Shown: positions 47,606 to 57,441, counted from the stretch's first letter. The stretch is DNA of 64,000 nucleotides from Calliphora vicina (GCF_958450345.1 NC_088784.1:83043747-83107746), one strand, 5' to 3'. Numbers and translations: made by a program. Notes: a model not told the origin generated them from the sequence alone.

Positions 47606-48221
47606 CACAGAAAAAAGTTTCAACATAAATATTATGATTTGATTTCATTGATTTCAATTCATAACATTTATAAATAATTTCTTAAATATTAAGATTTTTT
47701 TCATATTTTATGTTTTGAATTTAAATCTAGAAGGCTTGAAAAATATAATTTCAATTTCATTTACATATATTTTTATGTTATTGAAAAATGTTAGAAATTT
47801 TCTTGGAAAATTTTTTATTTATTTTTATGATTTTCAGATACAAACTGAGAAAATATGCGCGAAATTTATTACATTTGCTTAAGGGGATGTATGCTTAATG
47901 TTTATGGATATTTTATTATGTTTAATGATATTTTTTTTAAGTTTCAGATATTGTTGATTCATCTTAAAATATTGGCCAATATATTGGCTATTATGCAAAT
48001 AGTTTTGAATTAATTTATTAGGTAATGCAAATATAATGCAATTTATTATAAAATATTATTAAATTTATGGAAAAAAAGCAAAAATTTCCGTCATGAACAA
48101 TTTTATAATATTTATGAACATGTTCTTATTCTGAATGAAAAAGTTTGGGAAAAAAATGTCATGTTCGATTAATAATATTTATTACAAAATTCATTCCAAT
48201 TATGAATTTCTTTTTTCTGTG
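47606..48221. mobile_element. 616-bp element, CACAGAAAAAA termini, TA duplication
   Basis: Starts CACAGAAAAAAG, ends CTTTTTTCTGTG, flanked by TA (47604-47605 and 48222-48223). Termini match the 11443 element. The interior is AT-rich and shows only weak inverted symmetry (for example ATTTATAAATAATTTC against the opposite end), so it is a diverged or non-palindromic member of the group. Confidence 0.65.
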
Positions 48222-48369
48222 TATGAGAAAAATCAAAAATCTTTAAAAATCTGCAAAAAAATATTTTTTTTAAATATTTTTCATATGACACATGATATTT
48301 TATAGCTGAAATATGCTAAAAGTCATAGTTCTCTCAATTTTCATTTGAATCTACTAATTTCCACATAAG

Positions 48370-49082
48370 GAGTGAGATCGAAAAAATCTTAACATACATT
48401 TAAAATCTACCTCACGTCTAAAATCTATCACACTTTTGGACACGTTTTTTGTGCTCTTCATTTCTCTTTTAGCAAGAGCCCAATATCTCTTCGCTGGCTT
48501 TAGTTCCAAACAGTTTGGAGGATTTGCCTCTCTTGGTACAAATACCACATTATTGTTCTTGTACCGCTCCATAGTGGCAGAATGCAAAATCAAGCCAAAA
48601 ATAAAAAATAATGATGTAAATTTCGGTATTTATAGTGCCCTTTGTAACAAATATTTGGCTGCTTTTGCCGCAACTACATATTGCCTGCCATACCAAGAAC
48701 TTTTTGGCAAAATGTTCTGCCTAAACTTTTCTACAACTTTCCCTCGAGAATCAGCAACATAAAAATGTTGTGCCGGAAGCTGCGAAAAATTTTCCAGAAC
48801 ATACATTTTGTCATCCATTATGGATTCAATTTCCGTGCTCTGTCATTGGCTTCTTAATTTTTAGCTGAGTTCTTTAAGGAACTTTCTGAGCATTGTATGT
48901 TTTTAAACCTGCATTGGATTTAACTTTTCGTACCAAATGGTCTAAGTACTTAGCAAACAGGACTGCTTTCCTAACGGTTGTATTGAGAGCTCTTTTGAAA
49001 ATGCTTCCTATTTATTGGCTTTAGAAACAACATGTGGAGCATTTCTTCTACCTGTTTTCTATCAACGTACAAGTTCTCCCGC
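48370..49082 (-). pseudogene. Tc1-like transposase relic (second HTH, catalytic and C-terminal parts)
   Basis: Minus-strand reading from 49082 to 48370: a KTGRR (GRPR-type) motif, FKRALNTTVRKAV, SNAGLKTYNAQKVP (second HTH), then in another frame MDDKMYVLENFSQLPAQHFY with VADSRGKVVEKF (the LMDDETYV..DF..LPGQEFYV region with the first catalytic aspartates). Last comes VVFVPREANPPNCLELKPAK followed by RYWALAKREM (the NPPNxPELRPIERYWAxxK C-terminal signature). The stretch with the second catalytic aspartate is deleted and there are several stops and shifts. The 18180-18395 relic is the same family. Confidence 0.8.
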
Positions 49083-49193
49083 TACTGCACAGTGGGGCAG
49101 AATCGAAATTTTTTGGATATAAATCTGGCATTTCTAAACGGCTGGTCCGATCGGGGATGAATTTCGTTAATAAATAAAGATTTTATTACATAT

Positions 49194-49727
49194 TCATTGA
49201 GTTTCTAAAACTAAAATTTATATCAACTTTTAATAGGATTGCAAATATTAGGAACAATTTGATCTATGTTTTATCCGAGCTATATTTTTTTGTTAGGATA
49301 AGTTAATTTTTGGTCTTACAAAAAAAATTTCAAGTCAATATCTCAATTAGATTCAAAAATATGCCACTTTAAAACTCCGTCCTTCAAAAATATTGCACTT
49401 TTTCATACTAAAATTTTTTATAAATTTTCTTAATGTGACTGAGTCAGAACAAATGATTTGTGTTGAATAAAATATTAAGAAAATTTATAAAAAAAAATTT
49501 AGTATGAAAAAGTGCAATATTTTTGAAGGACGGAGTTTTAAAGTGGCATATTTTTTAATCTAATTGAGATATTGACTTGAAATTTTGTTTGTAAGACCAA
49601 AAATTAACTTGTCTTAACAAAAAAATATAGCTCGGAAAAAATATGGATCAAATTGTTCCTAATATTTGCAATCCTATTAAAATGTTGATATAAATTTTAG
49701 TTTTTATTTATTAACGAAACTCAATGA
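49194..49727. repeat. About 530-bp palindrome inside the Transib-like element
   Basis: Arms 49194-49437 and 49484-49727 are near-perfect inverted copies, for example GTCCTTCAAAAATATTGCAC against GTGCAATATTTTTGAAGGAC. The loop is CTTAATGTGACTGAGTCAGA-type sequence of about 45 bp. It would make a long hairpin RNA if transcribed. It may be a separate foldback insertion, but no target duplication was confirmed. Confidence 0.8.
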
Positions 49728-50194
49728 AATTTTCAGCGTTTTTTAAGTTTCTCATTCTAAATAACACGTGTAAAAAAACTTGTGAAAAGGTCAAAGGGAA
49801 TCCCGCAATTCCTAAAAATTGGAACGAAAATCCCAAAAATGGTATTTTTTACAATTTTGTCTATAGGGTCCACATTTCCTTCGGAGCTAGGAAAATACTT
49901 TAGGGATAAATAGGGAACACATCAGGGTTTCCAAAACTGCTTTCCGTTTTCTGATACCAGCTTTGGGATTTTAGAACATGTGGCCCAAAGTTGAAATTTT
50001 GATAAAAAATAGGTCAATTTCCAAAGGGCGTAGGCCGACATGTACTAAAGATAGGACATATTTTTAATACCAAAATGTTTTCCGTAAAGAAACTTTATAG
50101 AAAAACATAATATTGTTATATGTTCTTAAAGAGAGTTGTTTTTAAATAAAAAAAGAGTTAAGTCACCTTTTTGTCCAAAAAACAGCTATTTTTT

Positions 50195-50199
50195 GAATT
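50195..50199 (+). repeat. Target-site duplication of BEL element (left)
   Basis: GAATT immediately before the 5' LTR; the identical copy is at 57890-57894 immediately after the 3' LTR. Five bp is normal for BEL/Pao. Confidence 0.92.
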
Positions 50200-50635
50200 T
50201 GTTCAGCATTAACATCAATTGATGAAACACCCTCTAATATGTCCTAACGGACCCTTTTTTTTCTCATACTTATCTCATTTTCTTTATACTTACTTATTCA
50301 TGTACTAAAATACCCATGATTAGCTTTAAGAAATTATTTACACTCACTTAGTTTCGATCAGTTGCCTCGTCAACATTAACATAGTAGACAAACATTAAAG
50401 TGAACATTCAAAGTGTAACAAAAACAAAACATTGTAAAACAAAAACAATTGTAACATAAAACAAAAAGTGAATTTAAATTAAACAACACACGAATAAAAT
50501 AAAAACAAAATTGAATTTAAATAAATAAAACAAACAATACAAATTAAAACCAAAACAAACAAAAGGGTTTTTATTTATAACAAAAAACTACATAAAAAGA
50601 ACCAGCCTACAAGACAAAACATACAACATCAAACA
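50200..50635 (+). repeat. 5' LTR of BEL/Pao element
   Basis: 436 bp, begins TGTTCAGCATTAACATC and ends ACAACATCAAACA. It contains AATAAA signals (about 50500 and 50522). Near-identical to 57453-57889. Confidence 0.95.
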
Positions 50636-50637
50636 TT

Positions 50638-50655
50638 TGGTCACTTCGAACCGTA
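50638..50655 (+). other. Primer-binding site candidate
   Basis: TGGTCACTTCGAACCGTA begins two bases after the LTR. It starts TGG as the complement of a tRNA CCA end. The matching tRNA was not identified. Confidence 0.6.
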
Positions 50656-50925
50656 TAAAGTGTTTTAAAAGTTAAAATATAGTGAAGTGAAGTGCAGTGT
50701 TTTTACAACAACTAAAAAATTCTAAAAACATTAAATTTTGCAAAAATATTATAGACACTCAAAATTCCTAACGGTTCAAAAATTCTTTTTGGCAACAACA
50801 AAAATAAAACAGTGCAGTGGCTGAACAAAAGAGATCCAGAGATTTAACAAAAGACCCAACAAACAACAAGAAAAACAAGAGAATCAAATTGGAAATCAGC
50901 GACTCAAAGAAAGAAGACACAACAA

Positions 50926-50940
50926 CAACAAGTAAGTACA
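50926..50940 (+). promoter_or_regulatory. Leader splice donor
   Basis: ACAACA|GTAAGTACA-type donor: the intron would start with GTAAGT at 50932. The leader from the LTR end to this point contains no ATG. It pairs plausibly with the acceptor at 56568. Confidence 0.5.
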
Positions 50941-51250
50941 AACAATCAAATACTTATATTAAAGAGAAACACAAACTCTTTTGTGTGTGAATATTCGCTC
51001 TTACAATTGTTTGTCGCTGTAAATAAGAAGTAAGAAAACAAATAGGGTTACCACCCAGACTTCTTTTGGTAACTAACTGGGGAAACAAAATTAATTACTG
51101 GGGAAACAAAATACCCTCTAATTAATAATTAATATTGAAATTAATTATTCCTTTTGATAGTTCTTGTTGTAAAATCGCTAGCAGGGACTTTTTTTGACAC
51201 AATTTAGCCCTTATTTTTATCGATTTAAAATTTTAACAAATAAATAAACA

Positions 51251-54200
51251 ATGGCACTCGATAAATTTGTAAATTGTACAAATGACCTTTTGGACTTTGA
51301 GATAGATTATTCAAAAAGCGCGGCCGAGAACAATATACACTCCCTAGAAGTGCTTCGGGTCGAACTGGATTCTCTATGGTCACAAGTAAAAAGGGCATAT
51401 GAAGAGTGTAGGGATACAAAAGAAGATTCTACAGAAAAACCCATAGATAAAAATAAGCTGCGCGATCGATACAAAAAAGGTCTTTCTGCATACAAAATAT
51501 GCTTAGGGTCAATCAATGCGGAAATTCAAGTTCTATCAAATCCAAGCAAGGAAGAGCGGATTTCTGCGGTTAACAATCCATCACTTGAAAATAATGACAT
51601 TTCTTTTGTGCGGTTACCACCTTGCGATACGGACACTTTTTATGGAGATTTTGTGACATGGCCTACTTTTCGCGACCTTTTCACTGCGTTATACATAAAA
51701 AATTCTAGACTGAGTAAAATTGAAAAACTTTTCCATTTGATACAAAAGACTGAAGGGGATGCTAGAAAAATAGTTTCAAATGCCCCATTGACCAACGAAG
51801 GTTTCGACATAGCCTGGAAAAATCTTGTAGCTCAATACGAGAACAAACGGATTCAAGTCAACGAACAATTGAAAATTCTATTTGACCTTCCGAACGTTAC
51901 CGAAGACTCAGGCTCATCCATTCAAAATCTACAACGAACAGTTAATGGTTGTATTCAGGCGCTAAATGCTTTAGGTGTAGAAACTGGCACATGGGACCCT
52001 TTTCTGGTTTATCTTTGCTCAACAAAGCTCCCTCGAACTCTTTTAAAAGAATTTGAAAATTCTCTTCAAGAAATTACAAAAGTTCCAACATGGGAACAAT
52101 TCAACACTTTCTTGACGCATAATACAAAAACTTTAGAATCCATAGCGGCCATCACACAATCAAATACGAAGTCCAACCAGCACAGAAAAGATAATTCGAA
52201 ACCATTCACTAAGCCAAAAAGAGTTCACACTTTTCAAACAAATACGACCCAAGAAAACGGGTCTAAGAATAAAAAACATTTTAATTCAAATAGGACACAG
52301 AAAAATGACTCAAATTACACATGCCAACAGTGTAAAGAGTCTCACCACTTGTGGTCTTGTCCCAAGTTTCTAGAACAAAATGTTAATGACAGAATTCACA
52401 CTGTAAGAGTCACAAATTCATGTTACAATTGCCTCTCTGTTGACCACAGTGTCAGGGACTGTAAAAGTAAATACAGTTGTAGATTATGTAATCAAAGACA
52501 CAACACTTTATTACATAAGGGATCAGAAACTCAATCCACAGTTCAAAATTGTGATGCGACACGTCCAAGTACAAGTTCAGCAGCACAAAACAACAACATA
52601 CAGTCCACACCCAATTCAAACGTTTCCATCCCAAATCTCACAACCTTGACACTACAAGAGAGCAAACAGTTCAATCAATCTCCCAACGAGCGAGAAACTT
52701 TGTTATTCACTGCAATAGTACAGATCGAAACTAGAGGCGAAAGGTATCAGGCAAGAGCAATCATCGACCCTGGTTCACAATCAACCTTTTTGTCGGAAAA
52801 GTTGAAAAATCGACTAAATTTACCCACCAAGCGTAATTTAGTTCACGTCACAGGCTTGAGTCAAACAGTTTCAGAGACATCAACAAAAGCCTGTTTATTC
52901 AATCTTTGCTCTAAGGTGGATTCACAGTTTAAATTAGAAGTGTGGGCACCAGTCCTGAAGACACTTCCATCTAATTTACCACCCCAGACTTTAGATTTGC
53001 ATAATTTCAATGAGACTGCTAAATTAGAACTTGCAGATCCTCATTTCAATCAAAGCCGACCCATCGACATGCTTATAGGCCTCGACCTAGGCCCCTCAAT
53101 ATATTGCATGGACACACCGATGCGGTCTATTGGATCCCTTTTGGCACAAAAAACAGTATTTGGCTGGATTGTGGGGGGACCAATATCAACATCAACAAAA
53201 CCTAGAACTACAGTGTCATTAGTCAACACTTCGTCCCTTGACCGAATCCTCACACGCTTTTGGGAGGTGGAGGAAACCCCAAAACAGGTTTTGAGGTCAG
53301 ATGAGGACACATTTTGCGAAAACAACTTCATGTCGACGACACGAAGAAACAACTCAGGAAGGTATATAGTTACCCTACCCTTCAAAAATAGCGAAGAAAT
53401 TGGAACTTCGAGAAACATAGTGATGGCCCAGTTCTTGAGAATGGAGCGCATGCTCAGCCAGAAACCAGAACTCAAAAAACAATACGACCAAGTAATTGTT
53501 GAATACATCGAGTTAGGACATATGAGGAAAGTTTCTCCCCTGGAAATCAACACAAATCCAAATTATTACCTGCCGCATCACGCAGTAATAAAGCCCGAAA
53601 GGCTGACAACGAAACTTAGAGTAGTTTTCAACGCCTCGAGCCCGTCTTCAAACAAGAAGAGTTTGAACGACATTTTGTACCCAGGACCCATACTTCAACA
53701 GGACTTAGTGCTCCTCATATTGAAGTGGAGATTCTTCCGTTTTGTGTACAACGCAGATATCACAAAAATGTATCGACAGATACTCATTGACCCTACTCAA
53801 ACAAAATATCAAAGGATATTATTTAGAAAATCGGAAAACGATCCTATTGAGGATTTCGAACTCCTGACAGTGACGTTTGGAGTCAACTGCGCACCGTTTC
53901 TGGCCATCAGAACCATTCTTCAACTAGCTGAAGATGTAAAATCAACTCACCCTCTCGCATCAAAAATTCTACAACAAAACATGTACGTGGATGACGTTTT
54001 AGCAGGTGGACACACATTAAACGAACTTACAACAGTTTTAAAATCAGCTGGATTTGACCTGATGAAATGGACCTCAAATGACCCACGAGTCATACAAGAT
54101 TTACCGAATGAGACTTTACTACCTCTCGATTGGTTAAATTTGTCCGAAAACACCGGAACAAAAACTCTTGGAATCAAATGGAACATTTCTTCAGATTCAT

Positions 54201-54334
54201 TTACATTCACCGCACCAGATGTCGAATTAAAGGAAAACTACACCAAAAGAGAAGTTTTATCTACAATTGCCAAATTCTTTGACCCTTGTGGATGGATAGC
54301 CCCAATAATAGTAGAAGCAAAACTAATTATGTAA
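51251..54334 (+). CDS. BEL Gag-protease-reverse transcriptase polyprotein (ends at an in-frame stop)
   Basis: 1027 residues. The start is the first ATG of the unspliced leader, in a good context (AACAATGGC). Order: Gag matrix/capsid-like region (about 1-300); basic linker; three zinc knuckles at C358-C370 (CX2CX3HX4C), C391-C404 (CX2CX4HX4C) and C410-H422 (CX2CX3HX4H); retropepsin with DPG at 506-508 and a hydrophobic FGWIVGGPI end near 645; reverse transcriptase from about 735, with NAD at 834-836 and YVDD at 912-915. It makes the particle, processes the polyprotein and copies the RNA. Translation stops at a TAA (54332-54334) just after the polymerase core; the same frame stays open after it. 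Confidence 0.95.
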   Translation: MALDKFVNCTNDLLDFEIDYSKSAAENNIHSLEVLRVELDSLWSQVKRAYEECRDTKEDSTEKPIDKNKLRDRYKKGLSAYKICLGSINAEIQVLSNPSKEERISAVNNPSLENNDISFVRLPPCDTDTFYGDFVTWPTFRDLFTALYIKNSRLSKIEKLFHLIQKTEGDARKIVSNAPLTNEGFDIAWKNLVAQYENKRIQVNEQLKILFDLPNVTEDSGSSIQNLQRTVNGCIQALNALGVETGTWDPFLVYLCSTKLPRTLLKEFENSLQEITKVPTWEQFNTFLTHNTKTLESIAAITQSNTKSNQHRKDNSKPFTKPKRVHTFQTNTTQENGSKNKKHFNSNRTQKNDSNYTCQQCKESHHLWSCPKFLEQNVNDRIHTVRVTNSCYNCLSVDHSVRDCKSKYSCRLCNQRHNTLLHKGSETQSTVQNCDATRPSTSSAAQNNNIQSTPNSNVSIPNLTTLTLQESKQFNQSPNERETLLFTAIVQIETRGERYQARAIIDPGSQSTFLSEKLKNRLNLPTKRNLVHVTGLSQTVSETSTKACLFNLCSKVDSQFKLEVWAPVLKTLPSNLPPQTLDLHNFNETAKLELADPHFNQSRPIDMLIGLDLGPSIYCMDTPMRSIGSLLAQKTVFGWIVGGPISTSTKPRTTVSLVNTSSLDRILTRFWEVEETPKQVLRSDEDTFCENNFMSTTRRNNSGRYIVTLPFKNSEEIGTSRNIVMAQFLRMERMLSQKPELKKQYDQVIVEYIELGHMRKVSPLEINTNPNYYLPHHAVIKPERLTTKLRVVFNASSPSSNKKSLNDILYPGPILQQDLVLLILKWRFFRFVYNADITKMYRQILIDPTQTKYQRILFRKSENDPIEDFELLTVTFGVNCAPFLAIRTILQLAEDVKSTHPLASKILQQNMYVDDVLAGGHTLNELTTVLKSAGFDLMKWTSNDPRVIQDLPNETLLPLDWLNLSENTGTKTLGIKWNISSDSFTFTAPDVELKENYTKREVLSTIAKFFDPCGWIAPIIVEAKLIM

Positions 54335-56515
54335 CAGATTTGGTTAGACAAAGTCGACTGGGATGACATACTAAAATCCTTGACTTGTCTCAAGTGGCAA
54401 AAATTCATAAAAAACTGCCCCACAATAAATACATTGAAAATTCCCCGATGGATCCAATTTAGCCCGAATTGTAATGTGGAGATTCACGGCTTCAGTGACG
54501 CTTCAGAAAAAGCATATTCAGCGAGCCTTTACGTCCGAATAGAATCAGAAAACTCAGTGTTTACATTTCTACTGGCTTCAAAGACACGCGTAGCTCCCAT
54601 TAAACAAATATCTTTGCCCCGCTTAGAACTGTGTGGATCCGTATTATTGGCAAATCTGGCATGTGGACTTATACCAAATCTTCAAATTCAAAATGTCAAC
54701 ACATATTATTGGACCGACTCAACAATCGTGCTGTCCTGGTTAAAGAAACCCCCTTGCTCATGGAACACTTTCGTAGGAAATCGTGTCTCAGAAATCCTAG
54801 ATAAGGTTGGAAATCAAAATTGGCAACATATAGAATCCAAGGAAAACCCAGCAGATGTAGCAAGCCGAGGATGTACTCCCCAAGAATTAGGAAATCACAA
54901 CCTATGGTGGTTTGGACCCTCGTGGCTAAAGTTACACAAAAATCAATGGCCAAAACAAATTAGAATGGAAGACACCAACTTAGAAGCTAAAACTGTAAAA
55001 GCATTTACAACCACAACTAGCGAAGAACTATTAAATCGCTTCTCAAACTTATCACGCGCTTATCGAGTGCTTGCATATGTCATGCGATTCTGGAGAAATA
55101 CAGGAACCAACCGAACTCATCTTCGCATATCTTCAGCAGAAATCACACGAGAAGAAATAGAATCCGTCAAAAATCGACTCATCAAATGGACTCAACAAAA
55201 CCATTTTCCAGATGAGCACAAGAATTTGAAACTTAGGCAGAAAATCTCACCAAACAGCAGTCTTTTGACCCTAAATCCATTCATGGATCGTAATGGCGTT
55301 ATAAGAGCCAATGGTCGACTCGCTCAATCACCAGCGTTAACCTACAATGAACGCTACCCAATATTGCTACCTCATAGTTCAAAGTTGTCACGTCTATTAG
55401 TTGCATTTACACATAAAATTACCCTACATGGAGGTAATCAACTTATGATTAGAGTTCTACGCACAGAATATTGGATATTCAGATTGAAACCACTGGTCAA
55501 AAGCGTAATTCACAACTGTAAAACTTGTGTTTTGTACAAAAAACACACACAAAATCAAATCATGGCTTCATTACCACAAGAACGCACAACTATAGCAAGA
55601 CCCTTTACTACAACCGGAGTAGACTACGCAGGACCTTTTGACATCAAAAACTTCACAGGCCGAGCGTGTCTTATCACCAAAGGGTACATTTGCATATTTG
55701 TATGCTTCGCCACAAAAGCCGTACATCTTGAAGTAGCAAGTGATTTATCAACACAATCGTTTCTAGCCGCATTTTCCCGCTTCATTGGAAGGCGTGGATG
55801 TCCCGCACATATTTACTCAGACAATGGGAAAAATTTCGTCGGAGCAGCAGAACTCATCAGAAAAGAACGTCTAGATTTCATAAAGACTCTTCAAAATCAA
55901 GTCACTCAACACTTTAGTCATCAAAACATCGACTGGAAGTTCATTCCCCCAGGAGCCCCACACATGGGCGGGCTTTGGGAAGCCGGTGTAAAATCATTCA
56001 AAACTCACCTCAAAAAAATGATACCAAACATGAAATTTACTTTTGAAGAGCTATCAACAATTCTTACTCGTATAGAATCGTGCCTAAATTCTAGACCCTT
56101 AAGTCCTGCTAGCGATGACCCAAATGACCTTAACCCATTGACCCCTGGACACTTCCTTATTGGTACTCCATTATTGACCCCAGCCGAACCTGATGTAAGC
56201 AGCGAAAATCTGACTCTCATCAACCGCTGGAAACGCCTAAAGGTCATCTACCACTCATTTTGCCAAAGATGGAAGTCCGAGTACCTAGCCGAGCTACATC
56301 GCAGATACAAATGGAAGATACAGAGGGACAACGTCAAAGTCAACGATCTGGTTGTCATCAAAAACAACAACTTGCCGCCCAACGAATGGCAAATGGGCCG
56401 AATCATCAAAATTTACCTTGGAACTGACCAGAACTGTAGAGTTGTCGACATCAAGACAAAAAATGGGGTCATCACCAGACCAATTACAAAAATTGTGGTT
56501 TTATTTACAAATTAA
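54335..56515 (+). CDS. BEL RNase H-integrase part of Pol, downstream of the in-frame stop
   Basis: Same frame as the upstream ORF; open from 54335, first Met at 54380 (711 residues from there). RNase H: acidic residues D40, E83, D113 and D159 in FSDAS, LPRLEL, WTDS and NPAD contexts. Integrase: zinc site H345, H350, C380, C383; catalytic D415 (GVDYAG), D481 (YSDNGKNF) and E534 (GLWEAG). A C-terminal WKxLxxLxxR..-type DNA-binding tail (DUF5641-like, about 612-710) follows. All catalytic residues are present. As it lies behind a stop it would need readthrough, or it is silent in this copy. Normal Pol in this family is one continuous polyprotein. Confidence 0.93.
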   Translation, partial: QIWLDKVDWDDILKSLTCLKWQKFIKNCPTINTLKIPRWIQFSPNCNVEIHGFSDASEKAYSASLYVRIESENSVFTFLLASKTRVAPIKQISLPRLELCGSVLLANLACGLIPNLQIQNVNTYYWTDSTIVLSWLKKPPCSWNTFVGNRVSEILDKVGNQNWQHIESKENPADVASRGCTPQELGNHNLWWFGPSWLKLHKNQWPKQIRMEDTNLEAKTVKAFTTTTSEELLNRFSNLSRAYRVLAYVMRFWRNTGTNRTHLRISSAEITREEIESVKNRLIKWTQQNHFPDEHKNLKLRQKISPNSSLLTLNPFMDRNGVIRANGRLAQSPALTYNERYPILLPHSSKLSRLLVAFTHKITLHGGNQLMIRVLRTEYWIFRLKPLVKSVIHNCKTCVLYKKHTQNQIMASLPQERTTIARPFTTTGVDYAGPFDIKNFTGRACLITKGYICIFVCFATKAVHLEVASDLSTQSFLAAFSRFIGRRGCPAHIYSDNGKNFVGAAELIRKERLDFIKTLQNQVTQHFSHQNIDWKFIPPGAPHMGGLWEAGVKSFKTHLKKMIPNMKFTFEELSTILTRIESCLNSRPLSPASDDPNDLNPLTPGHFLIGTPLLTPAEPDVSSENLTLINRWKRLKVIYHSFCQRWKSEYLAELHRRYKWKIQRDNVKVNDLVVIKNNNLPPNEWQMGRIIKIYLGTDQNCRVVDIKTKNGVITRPITKIVVLFTN

Positions 56516-56547
56516 TATACAACGTAGCTATACATACACTAATATTG

Positions 56548-56570
56548 TTCTAACATTTATATTTACAGGT
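56548..56570 (+). promoter_or_regulatory. Branch point and splice acceptor upstream of ORF3
   Basis: TTCTAAC (56548-56554) matches the insect branch-point consensus. Fourteen bases later comes TTTACAG ending at 56568, then GT and the ATG of ORF3 at 56571. This pyrimidine-rich signal falls in the 55-bp gap between the integrase stop and ORF3. Confidence 0.55.
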
Positions 56571-57425
56571 ATGGCATCCCAACAACCCCAAAGACCCGAA
56601 CACTGGCAATTTTCATGCGGCATATGTTTAAAGGACCATCCAATTCGCACCTGCAAAAAGTTTCTAAGCTACAATCCAACCGAGCGATACGAAATCATGG
56701 TAGTCAAGAAATATTGCTTAAATTGTCTTGCTCGATCCCACAAAACACCAGAGTGCAAAAGCGATAACGGGTGCCATATCTGCAAGAGAAGTCACAACAC
56801 ATTGCTACATGATGCAAAACAATTAGCACAACCATCAATCCGAGCCGACCCACAGCCATCAAGACGAGCAGACCCACAGCCATCAAGACGAGCAGACCCA
56901 CAACCATCAAGCCGAGCTGAATTTGATACACCTTTCTTCAATCAGAATCTCGTTTTCATTCCCACTGCCTCTGTAAGGATTTACACGGAAAATATCGACA
57001 CCTGGATCAGCACTAGAGCCATCATTAATCGTGCATTGACAACGTCCAGAATATCCAAATCATTTGTCACAAAGTACAAAATCAAGACATTCATGAAGTA
57101 TGCTCATAATTTTGCTGTCTTTGAGATACGATCCCATAGCGACAAAAATAAGTGGTCCACCAAAGTCACAGCGCTTGTAACTGATCAACTTCCACGAAAA
57201 CCCTATTCTGGACCCATCACCGCTGACCCAACCGAAGATTTTCCACCAAATACACTGGCTGATATAGACCCACAATCGAACACTATCGCAGAAATCGAGA
57301 TTGGCAGTGATGTGTATCCAACTATGAGACGAGACGGAGCCATTCAAACTGAAGTTGGTCAAGTCGTGGCTGAAAAGTCTGCCTTGGGGTACCTGTTCTC
57401 TGGACCGATTCAACAGCTGTGGTAA
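56571..57425 (+). CDS. BEL ORF3: duplicated zinc-knuckle plus inactive retropepsin-like protein
   Basis: 284 residues, starting 55 bp after the integrase stop (the frame is also open upstream to 56352, but that part overlaps integrase). Three zinc knuckles repeat the Gag spacing exactly: C16-C28 (CX2CX3HX4C), C49-C62 (CX2CX4HX4C), C68-H80 (CX2CX3HX4H), including HNTLLH at the end of the third. Then follows a linker with three copies of an eight-residue RADPQPSR unit (24-bp tandem repeats, 56841-56912). The C-terminal domain aligns with the Gag-Pol retropepsin (IEIGSDVYP..., ALGYLFSGPI), but the DPG triplet is NRA at 153-155, so it should not be a protease. An RNA-binding or assembly role is possible. 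Expression probably needs splicing. Confidence 0.85.
   Translation: MASQQPQRPEHWQFSCGICLKDHPIRTCKKFLSYNPTERYEIMVVKKYCLNCLARSHKTPECKSDNGCHICKRSHNTLLHDAKQLAQPSIRADPQPSRRADPQPSRRADPQPSSRAEFDTPFFNQNLVFIPTASVRIYTENIDTWISTRAIINRALTTSRISKSFVTKYKIKTFMKYAHNFAVFEIRSHSDKNKWSTKVTALVTDQLPRKPYSGPITADPTEDFPPNTLADIDPQSNTIAEIEIGSDVYPTMRRDGAIQTEVGQVVAEKSALGYLFSGPIQQLW
56841..56912 (+). repeat. Three 24-bp in-frame tandem repeats in ORF3
   Basis: Units at 56841, 56865 and 56889, beginning CGAGCCGACCCACAGCCATC or a close variant; they differ by one or two bases. Confidence 0.9.
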
Positions 57426-57441
57426 AACATCACCAAGTCAT

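Noticed and set aside
48436..48762. A 108-residue plus-strand frame
   Set aside because: Antisense to the Tc1-like transposase relic, whose NPPNCLELKP signature is on the minus strand.
53050..53553. A 167-residue minus-strand frame inside the BEL polyprotein
   Set aside because: Antisense shadow of the protease/RT region, which has clear motifs on the plus strand.
56352..56570. An upstream extension of ORF3 by 73 codons
   Set aside because: It overlaps the integrase C-terminus in another frame and shows no similarity to Gag. The acceptor site and family similarity both point to the ATG at 56571.
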